Shown here piece after piece: positions 55,685-64,000 of a stretch of 64,000 bases of DNA. Position numbers and translations under genes: made by a program. Under the pieces are notes generated by a model. The model worked only from the letters and a program-made list of their open reading frames with translations. It was not told where the DNA came from and made no database searches. Numbering within the stretch: the stretch's first letter is position 1; each line of letters opens with the position of its first letter. The DNA comes from Scolanthus callimorphus (lineage: Eukaryota > Cnidaria > Anthozoa > Actiniaria > Edwardsiidae), in assembly GCA_033964015.1 (NCBI GenBank), contig CM066913.1, positions 25,694,790 through 25,758,789 on the forward strand. Reading direction: 5' to 3'.

Positions 55685-57589
55685 AGGGTCCGCGCGCGGT
55701 CAGAGGACTGGTATTAGAACTCGGCCGCCATGTTCTGTAGGCAACTAAAAATTCATTGAATTCACAAGGCTGTTGCGGGCTTGTATTTTAAGCAATCCCC
55801 TTCTTCTTCACACAAACAATAAACAAGGTATCGTTCTTTCATGCCTATGTGTTTGATGGCATTTGGATTTATAGTTTTAGAGAAATCGCGCTCGGCGCGA
55901 GACTGTTATTCGACTAAAGTCAGTTTTCCGATCGAGCGGCACCACGGATCGCACGGGGTACCTGTGGAATATCTCCTTTTATGGATGGAAGCCTGTCACT
56001 TTTCTATTGTTCTAAGGCACTAGAGCATAGCAACAGGACTGGACTCCACTGTCATGACAGTTTCCCTTCAGTTTCAGGATTTTCGCGCGATTTTTCAAGC
56101 TTTCTAAGCTTTATTTTCGAAAATTAGTGTGTTTACAATTGTGATGAAGCAAGGAAACACACCTGGTGACATTGTCAACACCTTGTCTTTTGATTTTCAT
56201 GATTTTTTACCAAGATATATTAGCGCTTCCATCGCAGAATTTGCGTTGAATACAAACAAGTGTGGCGGTAGAAGACAAACATGGCGGCGTGCGAAGGTGC
56301 TTTCACTTCACTTTGTCTCATTCATCTGCAGGTAGGTGAAAGCCGATAACTTTTGTATTATTTTTTAAACAAAAACCTTGATAAGTGGAGTAGAAATTTT
56401 TGTTTGTCAGGGTTTCTACACAAATTATTGAATTAAACTGGTGAATTCTTCTGACAGTTCTCACAACTGTCAGAACCCAACAAGACACTTGGTTCTTTCT
56501 CCTTCAGCTTTAGTTTATAACTGAGTCATTTTGAAAATAATTGGAAGTCGATTTTAGGATGGCAAAGAAATAATTATATTTAGGTGGATTGTAAAGAACC
56601 TTTCTAACTCTAGATTTCGTTGCAAGATTTATAAATGAGAACAATTATTTTTCTTTTTTTCAGCACTCTTCGGATGATAGTGATGGCTGGTTGTGGTGCT
56701 TTCCAAGCTTGTAAACAGAGGTTTTGTGAGTTTTTCAAGCTAAATGTATCTCAGTTTGTAAGATATTTACAAAAGAATAAAGATGTTTTGTACTTATGAA
56801 ATAAATTCATGAAATAAATTAATTTAGAAAAAAAAAATGTTTTTTATCTTTTACTTGAATTTTTCTGAAAAATGCTTCCACAGCCACTTGCTAGCTTTCT
56901 CAATATAATTTTTTGTTACAGTAGCTTATTAAAGGTTCTCATTAGAACTTTTTTTCTTGGAATCATCCTATTAACCTAGATAATTTTCTTTCTGGATCGT
57001 TTTAACTTGTAATAATAATCAATGCAGCAGTATGTTTACTTTTATAAATGACGCATGGACATTTAAGGGTGTTGCCATGGAAACATTCATTTATAAAGTT
57101 TGTCGACAGTATTATCAGAACTCCTGTTATGTTAGTGTTGACCAGCTACCTTTATTCCATGATTTGTACAAAAATAACACTGCTTTCTGTTTCAATTTAT
57201 TAATATTTTAACCACTGTCGTCACGTTGGTTTCCATGGCAACGCCATTTGTGTCATCATATTGAAGCTCGTGCACTGACGGGATGTTCCTGAAAATTTGA
57301 ATGAAATCCGTTTGCCGGTTCTTGAGTTATCTGTGATTGACTGAGCTAGATTCTTGGATGTCTATAATGAGTCATGGTGCCATCCAGTGCCTGGCTTTCC
57401 TAATTAAAACTAAGCCTCCTTTGTGCTAAAGAAAAGCCGAATTTCCGTATATTTAAAAAATCATAACTTTTGAACAGAAAGTGCTATAGAGGTGGTTGAG
57501 GTACCAAAATGCTCAGACAATTGAGCTCTGACTGGTGAATTGGTCAAATATAGTTATTCCAGAATCCAATTTTGGGTTTGTTGTCCCTA
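55685..57589. mobile_element. hAT-like 1,905-bp insertion in PolB
   Basis: It is flanked by perfect 8-bp duplications GTGGTAGT. The left end is (T)AGGGTCCGCG and the right end complements to TAGGGACAAC, a short imperfect inverted repeat of the hAT YAGGG type. PolB coding sequence stops on one side and resumes in frame on the other when the insert and one TSD copy are ignored. No transposase is seen; the insert carries an exon-like ATG segment at 56,283 and a poly(A)-like tail at 56,800-56,836. Non-autonomous; the superfamily is inferred from TSD length and ends. Confidence 0.85.
56281..56840 (+). other. Exon/intron/poly(A)-like cassette inside the hAT insertion
   Basis: ATGGCGGCGTGCGAAGGTGC (56,281 onward) opens a 17-codon frame (MAACEGAFTSLCLIHLQ) ending in CAG|GTAGGT at 56,332. 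A pyrimidine tract and ttttttcag near 56,663 precede an open stretch with 'MIVMAGCGAFQACKQRFCEF' that ends at a TGA near 56,799. Two aaataaatt motifs and an A10 run follow. This looks like a captured gene fragment or minigene. The ATG lies in an AACATGGCGGC YY1-type context. The product is not recognised. Confidence 0.4.
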
Positions 57590-57597
57590 GTGGTAGT
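57590..57597. repeat. hAT target-site duplication, right (GTGGTAGT)
   Basis: Second copy of the 8-bp duplication; the 3' PolB side continues from here. Confidence 0.9.
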
Positions 57598-59067
57598 CTC
57601 CTAAATTCCTACACTGAAAACGCCTAAAAACGTTTTGCGCATGTGCGTAATCTTCTTCACTAATGCCTTCCCCTCTCAGGGTGCTAAAGAAAGCTTCTCT
57701 AGGAGGCAGGCAAGTCTCTGAAAAGCGCGAAAACGAATCAAAATATTCGTAAGGGTACACGCCCTTGCGTAAAACAAAGCTACTTTATCATTATCTACAT
57801 GCTTTTTCAAATTTGAAAATGAAGCATCACCCTCTTTCGCAAGGTTCGAGACAAGCTTCTCAAGAGACGCATTCATAAACTGTAACGAGTCCAAAACACC
57901 AGGTTGCCAATTGAAAAGGAAATGTATTTTTCCGTGTTGTTTGGAATGCAAGTAATTTCTTCCTGCAATTCCCCAATTTTTTGCATGAGGAGGTGAGAAT
58001 CGTACCCGCGACTGTTGTGAAGTACCACAGGGATCCTATCCGTAAACTGATAATTCAAATTACAATCGTTATGGGCGGGACCCCTGTATTTGCCAGTCAG
58101 ATGGCAATGATCGCGCACTCGGTCGGTTCCCAACTCCTCATGACAGATATGACAATGTGTTGCCTCTTGAAAAGCCTGCTCCTCCTCGTTAGTTATATCC
58201 ATAGGCACAACATTCGATAAAATCTCTTCAATCTGATCTCGCTCATGTAAAATACTTGTTAAAAATTTCTCGATACAGTCCTCCCCTCTATACAAAACAG
58301 ATCTGAACAGTATTGTTCAACTGTCGACTTAATAACATAACAGAAACCTGATGCTCTGTGCTCGTGCGTCTTTTTCGTACTTTTATCGCTGATGTCAGCA
58401 CACGGCTCTAAAATACTTTCAAAATCGGCATAGATTACAAAAGGCACTTTCAATTGTTGCCGAACATTATTAAACGATAAGAGATTATTCCCAGGTTCTG
58501 GGAGACTTACTTTTTGCATACCATGTTCCCTACAATCTTTTTCATGTTTTTCTAAATTTTCTTGTTTTTGAAACCCGTGAAAACAGGTCATACAATAGAA
58601 CATCACCCCGTCGTGATTAGTGCGATCGCCTAACAATCTTGAAAAATTCCTAATTAAACAATAATGGCTTTTTTCGTCTTCTGAGTATAACAATAAATTA
58701 ACATGCAACTCTTTTTTCTCTTTCGTTATATACAAAGGAAAACATTCTTTTTCTTCATAGCCTATAACATTTGCACTAATTTCAGGATTCTGTCTTTCAA
58801 ATTTACTGATTTGCGATAATTTAACTGGATATTCAATACCCCCATATCTTGTTCATTCTCGTGTTCTACATAATTACTTACTCGTTGAGCGTGCTGCGAC
58901 GAATGTACCGGGTGCTTGGCAGCCAGCACCGACCACAAGAAGCATTTTTTGTCACTATTTTTTATGTTTAGAACTGCCTTTTTAGCCTCAATCTCGCTGG
59001 GCAGCTTGATGTAGGACGAGGCGCTGAGTGGCGTATAAACCGCCGTTTTGAGCGTGAGCTCAAGCAC

Positions 59068-59202
59068 CTGTGAAACAGACAAAAGAAAGCCCAGGTTAAC
59101 ACCATATATTTTTTTGTTTTTTTTCCCCACCAGCCCCCACACACACCGTTTTCATGCTTCATACATTCTTACTATTATTCTAATGATATAAAAACATCCT
59201 AC
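59068..59202 (-). other. PolB intron 3 (135 bp)
   Basis: Donor GAG|GTAGGATG at 59,202 and acceptor TTTCACAG|GTGCTTG at 59,068. Both sides continue PolB coding sequence in phase 0. Confidence 0.8.
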
Positions 59203-59825
59203 CTCATCCAAAGTAAATCCGGATCCCTCCTTCAGAAACTGTAAGAAGCTCAACTTAATCTTGTCACACGCCTCCTCGTACTGCCCCGTAACGTCAGACG
59301 CACTCGTCAGAATAAGCACTTTGCTCCTAAGTGCGCCTCAGTAATGTCCCGCTCCTCGTCCACCCTCCCAGTCTTGCTTAGTTGCGCTTTGACGCACAAA
59401 TACCACTTGATCCCTTTATTTTTTTCCAAACGTTGCAGTAATGTTCTCGTAATTGTTTTTCGTTTTCCACGTAGACATAATAATAAGTCACTTTTTTCAT
59501 ATTTGTTGGGCTGCATCTTATATTGATGCGCCGCCCCATTTAACGCGCTTTCCTCCTCAACTGCAGCTCCTCCTCCAGCTTGTATACGCGCTTTTTTACA
59601 ATTTTTCTCCACATGCTTAGTTTTTCTTTTTGTAGCCGACCCTCCTCGACATGCAGTGAGCGATTGCAAATGTCGATCGAGGTCACTTTTTCTGTTGAAT
59701 TCTTTGTTGCAGTTCAGACAAGGGAAGGAAGAACGCGAGCTAGCGTGAACTTCCCTCCCATGCCTCGTTAGATTCGACTTCAAGCTGAACGCCTTCCCAC
59801 ATATCTCACATTGCAGTCGAGTCGC

Positions 59826-60536
59826 CTACAAAGAATAGAAAAACCTGGATGAGAATATAAACTAGGAACAGCGTCACTATCAAAACATTTCACGGGATAT
59901 AAGAGGAGTTTGATTAAAGGCAAAACGTGTTAGAATAAAATTCTTCCTTTGTTTATGAAATACCTCCACGAAAAGTAAACATCAAAACGTTTATCAAACG
60001 CCCGCTAGTTGGTAGAAATCAGAGCTGTAATTCACACACAGAATTCATGTTGTAGATATCTAGCAAAAGCTAACATTGGTTTTAGACCAAAAAAAAAAGA
60101 AGAAAAAACTGATGCGTTTTTTAGAGGGTCAACAAGGTTTAATGCAAATTTTTAATGTTTGCTGAAAGAAACTTCGCTTGAATGAGTTCACAAAATGTAA
60201 ATTAAAAACACTTAACAAACATTTGAGATGTTGTTTGATAAAATGCACTCAAATACGACGTTTTAAACTAGTCCCGAAAGTATAGTGAAAATAAATCGTT
60301 TACAGGCGTTTTAATTAACGTTTTCGAAAGGTTTATTAGAGTGAAATAAAGTATTTTAAAGTTTGAAAAGCTTAGCGAGCTGGCTGTTAAAACAGTGTCA
60401 AACAATGACGTCATGTATATACCGAGTCGAACTAAACAACAAAGACGATAGTTTTCATGTCTAAACGTTTCTCCTTAAATTAACTAGCATATTATAGCGT
60501 TAAAAGTTAAAAAGGTTGAAACTAATCATTACTCAC
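59826..60536 (-). other. PolB intron 2 (711 bp)
   Basis: Donor GAG|GTGAGT at 60,536 and acceptor CTTTGTAG|GCGACT at 59,826, phase 0. No other gene is seen inside. Confidence 0.75.
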
Positions 60537-60626
60537 CTCAGTAAAACTAAATCGCGTGGATACCAACTCGTCTAAAGTTGGAGGCCGTGTATTAGAGACA
60601 TCGATCTGGTCAAAGAGTGAATCGAA

Positions 60627-60718
60627 CTGTGGAAATAATGAGTGGTTGTTTTAGGACAACAAGTTTTTAAAAATATCTTAACAAAGCTGGTGTAAAAGTA
60701 AACACGAACAAAACTTAC
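60627..60718 (-). other. PolB intron 1 (92 bp)
   Basis: Donor GAG|GTAAGT at 60,718 and acceptor TTTCCACAG|TTCGAT at 60,627, phase 0. Flanking exons are 19 codons (60,719-60,775) and 30 codons (60,537-60,626). Confidence 0.8.
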
Positions 60719-60775
60719 CTCCCCCAAATCTGCTAAATAGGTAGCGATTAATTTTGTTGTTTCTTCGTCTACCAT

Positions 60776-60950
60776 CTTCGTGTGTTAGTTGTGAATGATA
60801 AAGTGAAGAAACACGCCCCTTTTATGGTGCAGCACTAATGTAAAACGACGTCATACATCAGTTTGAAACATTGCACCACTTTTTTTATTTTGAGTGATGA
60901 GTCATCATCGACTTGCACCGGTTTCTCATGGTTTCTCATGTTTAAGGGGA
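60776..60950 (-). promoter_or_regulatory. PolB promoter region with TATA-like box
   Basis: On the minus strand, CCATAAAAGGGG at about 60,816-60,827 lies 45-50 bp before the PolB ATG, a normal TATA spacing for a short leader. The TIR with repeated TGAGTCA sites begins further upstream. Confidence 0.5.
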
Positions 60951-61240
60951 TGAGTCATCGCCCAATCCGGATCAACAAAAGAATTCCCCAAGGGGTGACT
61001 TCCGGGACATGTGTGTTTACCAAGGGGATGAGTCATCGACCAGTCCGGATCAACAAAAGAATTCCCCAACGGGTGACTTCCGGTGTTTACCAAGGGATGA
61101 GTCATCGATCAATCCGGATCTGCTGCGGAATTCCCAAGGGGAGGGGCTTCCGGTGTTTACCAAGGGGATGAGTCATCGACCAATCCAGATCAACTATAGA
61201 ATTCCCCAAGGGGGTGACTTCCGGGACACGTGCTCCGCCT
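60951..61240. repeat. Tandem TIR subrepeats with AP-1-type TGAGTCA sites
   Basis: About five units of 60-75 bp, each with 'aaggggatgagtcatcg', 'atccggatcaac' or similar, and 'gaattccccaaggggtgact'. Two units lie inside the TIR boundary's inner side (before 61,020) and the rest within the TIR. TGAGTCA is the AP-1/bZIP consensus; use by host factors is inference. Confidence 0.75.
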
Positions 61241-61392
61241 GATCCGGCGGGTCGGCCTAATCCGCCGCTTTCTTAAGACCCAAACAATAGGAGCTAATCC
61301 TAGAACAATAGGAGTTAATCCCTAGAACAAAAGAGGGGAAATGCCCTTGACAGCTTGCTATTGTGGCGTTCAACTGTCCGTCCCCCTCTACT
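61020..61392. repeat. Polinton right terminal inverted repeat
   Basis: Reverse complement of 46,363-46,737, ending CCTCTACT. Confidence 0.95.
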
Positions 61393-61398
61393 GAGTTC
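61393..61398. repeat. Polinton target-site duplication, right (GAGTTC)
   Basis: Identical to 46,357-46,362. Confidence 0.95.
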
Positions 61399-61805
61399 CA
61401 ACCTCGCGCATATTTGCTATTTTCGTTCATTGAACCCCATATAAGCGTTGACTAAGAAGTGTTCAAAAAAAAACCCTGTCGGGGATTTTGGAAATTTGAT
61501 CTTCTTTTCAAGTTGTGATTTTTTGAAGGGTAAAAAAATACCAACGTAGAGGACAAGATAGCTAGGCTTTAAAATCGGCTGTTTTTAAAATTTCAAAAAT
61601 CCCCAACACGTTTTTTTAGAACAATTCTAAGCCCATGGTAAAATGTTGTTAAAAAACGAAAGCATCGTGAATCCGCGTGCGTGGAGCTCTCGACTTGACT
61701 CCATGCATCGGAAAGGAAACTCCCTAAAAACATATTTTATCAAACTGAAGAAATAAACTATTCGTAGTCGAGGAGAAGAAATAAGCTTTAAAAAAAGCTT
61801 TAATG
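61399..61805. other. Right flank of the Polinton, nothing recognised
   Basis: AT-rich; the minus-strand frame at 61,627-61,833 has no recognised domain. Confidence 0.45.
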
Positions 61806-61900
61806 CATGTTCTTTGAATATTTCTCCCACCACGCCACTACGGTACCACGGTGCATGTTCTTTGAAATAATTTTTTTATGCCTCCCACTACGCTACTACG
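61806..61900 (-). repeat. Inverted short array of the 45.1-45.8 kb minisatellite
   Basis: Two units reading, in reverse complement, 'ccgtagtagcgtagtgggag' and 'aacatgcaccgtggtacc'. Confidence 0.8.
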
Positions 61901-61926
61901 GTGCAAAAAAAATCGTGTAGCGCTAA

Positions 61927-62000
61927 CGATCATGATGTCTAGTACTTGTGTGCCGAATTTGGTAGAATTTCAGGTAAGTGCAAATTAAGGTCTCTGTAAA
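61927..62000 (-). repeat. Right member of the inverted pair flanking the Polinton
   Basis: 'gatcatgatgtctag' and 'cttgtgtgccgaatttgg' are the reverse complement of sequence at 44,505-44,545. Here it adjoins the minisatellite directly, while on the left about 580 bp separate the two. Confidence 0.7.
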
Positions 62001-62514
62001 CCCGTGAGGGGTGAACCGCCAAACCGTGTGAGCGATTTTCGATATTTTGCATATTTACGAAAAGTTAAAAGTCGCATTTTTTACAGTTTGTGGCCGCAAA
62101 ATTTATCATATTTTTTTTTTTCAAGTAAAAAATAAAAATTCCCTGACACCGTTTTTTTAGTTGTGATCATTTTCTAACGACACAGAAAATTTGACGCCAA
62201 TATCTTAAATCGTGCGGGGTCAGGAGCTTCGCGAAGGTGAAAATTTGACCTAAAATTAAAGTGCTAGAAAAAGCGTATAAAATTAATTAAATTACAGAAA
62301 ATGAGTGGCGGCAATGCAAAATAATGGTCAATTGAAGCCTAGCAAAACCGTTGACGCGTCATTTGAGGTTTCAGAAATATACTTTAGGACTGTACCAAAT
62401 GAATTTCGGGAAAAAAGTCATATTATGGATGTTTACATTTTTACCTTTCACGAGACCTTAAGTGCTAGTGGCACTTTAATAGCCACATTTACTAGTGAGC
62501 CGATATTCTAACAG
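62001..62514. other. Mostly unrecognised
   Basis: A 68-codon frame at 62,305-62,511 has no domain and runs into the acceptor-like tattctaacag at 62,504-62,514. Confidence 0.35.
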
Positions 62515-62710
62515 TGGTATTTTTACAAACGACCCTCTTTCACGCGATTTTTCTGAAACTTCTGATTTGTCATTCACGTTTGAAGAAAATTGTATCGCCA
62601 TGAAATTGGAGCGATATCAAAGTGCGCTTATAGGACTTCCAAACTTAGGGTATGGGGAAAGGTTAAAGGGGTCCTTTGGCAAAATGGTTGTCATTTCGTC
62701 TGCTTTTAAG
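62515..62710 (+). CDS. Possible host exon, unknown product
   Basis: Acceptor tattctaacag and donor AAG|GTACGT bound a 196-bp open stretch reading 'GIFTNDPLSRDFSETSDLSF' ... 'GYGERLKGSFGKMVVISSAF'. The residue mix is protein-like, and both splice sites are good. No family is recognised, and no partner exon is certain. It lies 3' of the Polinton, so it would belong to a host gene. Confidence 0.35.
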
Positions 62711-63512
62711 GTACGTACATGTATTATATATCATTTTGAAGCTTTTGAAGAGTAGAAAACAATAATAATATTTTTAATAGATATTTATAAATAATTAATA
62801 AAATCAATAATTATTTGTCAGAAACTGATTTTCTCATGTCGGTAAGTTCTAGTCCGTCAGAATTAAATAGGAGCACCCAGTTTTGTATTTAAAAAAAAGA
62901 CACTAAGGTGGACTCCAAAAGTGTGACAGCGATTTTTTGTATGTCCAATGTCATAGGATTTTATTGCGTTTTGAAGTTAGATAGTAACAAAAAAGCTCGG
63001 ATTGAAAAAAAATCTCATAAAACTGGAACAATGAAACATTTTGAAAATCGCTGGCACATAAAAAATATACATTGAAGTGATCTATATACAATATATAAAA
63101 TACAATAAAAATATGTAATTGAAGTCATCTATTTACAATATATACACTAATTCTAAGAAAAAAAGGGAAAAAATTAAGGATTAAAATTATCCTTGAGAAA
63201 TTTCTGCCTTAAAACTACCTTAAAAGAATTTAGGGATGCTTGTTTTTGAAAGAGGACGGTAGCTTATTCCTCGGGCTTCCGGTGGAAGGCCCGAGGTAGA
63301 AAATGGGCTTTCGTCGTATTTTTCTTCTGCTTTCAGTCGCAAAACGCACCTTTGACAGCTGCCAATCAGTGTGTATTTAGCCAATCAGCACTACACGATA
63401 CTCATATTTCGGCTATAGCCTAGTCGTCAAAGGTTACAGCCGGTGAAAATATAGCCAATCGGAAGTTCACACACTTGCGTGACATATATGAATGCTTTTG
63501 GATCCTGAAATG
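62711..63512. other. Intronic or intergenic, nothing recognised
   Basis: AT-rich. A small hairpin 'ctcgggcttccggtggaagg' lies near 63,276, and CCAAT boxes occur near 63,363, 63,380 and 63,453. Confidence 0.4.
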
Positions 63513-63578
63513 AGCCGCCATCTTGGATTACACGAATCGGAGTATAAATAGGCTAAGATAAGAACTTAAACCCATCTT
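63513..63578 (+). promoter_or_regulatory. Promoter: YY1-like site and TATA box
   Basis: CCGCCATCTTGG (about 63,515-63,526, a YY1-type core on the minus strand) and TATAAATA at 63,543-63,550, followed 29 bp later by an ATG with a spliced-looking exon. Confidence 0.5.
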
Positions 63579-63665
63579 ATGAACCATGATTTGACAAGGG
63601 ACTGTGCAGAGGGTCGATTTGTTGATGCTGATGGGATGTCAGAGTACTCCGATGCCGCAAACCAG
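63579..63665 (+). CDS. Possible first coding exon, unknown product
   Basis: An ATG 29 bp after the TATA box opens 29 codons (MNHDLTRDCAEGRFVDADGM, then SEYSDAANQ) ending in CAG|GTATGT in phase 0. Acidic and hydrophilic. A very short 5' leader is implied. No family is recognised, and the gene would continue beyond the window. Confidence 0.35.
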
Positions 63666-64000
63666 GTATGTTTTTCAAAATTTCTGTCTGTCGCTCGTCT
63701 GCCTCAGTTCGGGGACAGTGTGGCGACTTGACCCATATATTATAACAACCAACTTTAATACCCAACGTTCCTGTCTCTTTGAAACTATTTATTGCCCCAT
63801 TACGACAGAAACATCTATCTCTGATGTGTCTAGTTTGTATATTTAGCAGAGATTAGGGATAAATCTGTGATTCCTATTGCTAAACAAAGTATAAGAAATC
63901 CAGTTTCTGTACTCACAAATAAGAAGCGATCTTGATTCGATACAAACATGAATCTTGAAATATGATCGGAAATCTTTGAAAGATAATTGAGAGCTATTTA
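63666..64000. other. Presumed intron, window end
   Basis: No exon recognised. The frame 63,604-63,846 runs through the donor and is not supported. Confidence 0.35.

Larger units (their letters stand above)
54118..60775 (-). pseudogene. polB: Protein-primed DNA polymerase B, four exons, frameshifted and split by a hAT insertion
   Basis: The replicative polymerase of the Polinton (DNA_pol_B_2 family). Exon 1 starts at 60,775 (MVDEETTKLIA). Exon 3 encodes two C2H2 fingers ('CEICGKAF', 'CLNCNKEF'). The exonuclease region has Exo I 'YADFES' (near 58,426) and Exo II 'HNSRGYDSH' (near 58,010), with a Cys/His cluster 'CHICHEELG' before Exo II (near 58,150). Polymerase motif A 'DANNLYG' lies near 55,360, motif B 'NNSVFGKT' near 54,870 and motif C 'TDTDS' near 54,580. 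Frames break near 59,335, 58,840, 58,295, 57,890, 57,770, 55,030, 54,535 and 54,395. The 1.9-kb insertion lies between the exonuclease region and motif A. All key motifs are still visible. Confidence 0.93.
46363..61392. mobile_element. Polinton/Maverick, 15,030 bp
   Basis: The element begins AGTAGAGG, ends CCTCTACT, has TIRs of about 375 bp and a perfect 6-bp TSD. It encodes the Polinton core set: retroviral-type integrase, protein-primed PolB, packaging ATPase, adenain-like protease, and major and minor capsid proteins, plus small accessory proteins. Plus-strand genes fill the left third; minus-strand genes fill the rest. Five genes are frameshifted, and PolB also holds a hAT-like insertion. 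The integrase, protease and core-like genes are uninterrupted. Polintons are self-synthesising transposons thought also to form virions. Confidence 0.97.

Noticed and set aside
59068..59142. Upstream extension (MWGLVGKKNKK...) of the PolB segment at 58,762
   Set aside because: This part is read-through of intron 3; splice sites and family-like sequence on both sides favour exon start at 59,067.

Overview
This is a repeat-dense stretch of animal nuclear DNA, most likely from a cnidarian such as a stony coral or sea anemone. That placement is an inference. It rests on AT-rich composition, GT-AG and GC-AG splice sites, CR1/L2-like LINE pieces, many palindromic MITEs and an animal-type Polinton/Maverick. 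No 16S-like, plasmid or bacterial operon signal is present. Host coding sequence is sparse: a few exon-sized fragments, the clearest being two exons of a BAR-domain sorting nexin.

Layout. Positions 1-7,000 hold dispersed repeats and small inverted-repeat elements. At 7,060-8,910 lies a LINE with ORF1 and PHD-endonuclease remnants, cut off at 8,908 by a 1.5-kb minisatellite of 15-bp units. From 10,500 to 46,200 the window is a mosaic of non-autonomous DNA transposons: a MULE-like element with a 10-bp target-site duplication (TSD), two TTAA-flanked Kolobok-like elements, hAT-like, pogo-like and TA-flanked MITEs, and many simple hairpins. It also holds minisatellites, a LINE reverse-transcriptase remnant, a tyrosine-recombinase-retrotransposon gag-like remnant and the host exons.

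The main object is a 15,030-bp Polinton at 46,363-61,392. It starts AG, ends CT, has ~375-bp terminal inverted repeats (TIRs) and a perfect 6-bp TSD (GAGTTC). Its plus-strand half carries two small Cys-rich ORFs, a putatively lipidated small protein, an integrase with chromodomain, penton-like minor capsid protein, a core-like protein, hexon-like major capsid protein and an adenain-like protease. Its minus-strand half carries a basic protein, a small GG-site/hydrophobic-tail protein, the packaging ATPase and a spliced protein-primed DNA polymerase B. Together these are the replication, packaging, maturation and integration parts of a virus-like transposon.

The Polinton is not intact as read. 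Penton, hexon, ATPase, the basic minus-strand gene and PolB carry about 15 frameshifts in total, with no clear nonsense substitutions, so either decay or uncorrected assembly indels is possible. PolB is also split by a 1,905-bp hAT-like insertion with a perfect 8-bp TSD; that insert itself contains an exon-like and poly(A)-like cassette. Right of the Polinton, inverted copies of left-flank repeats are followed by possible host exons at 62,515 and 63,579.
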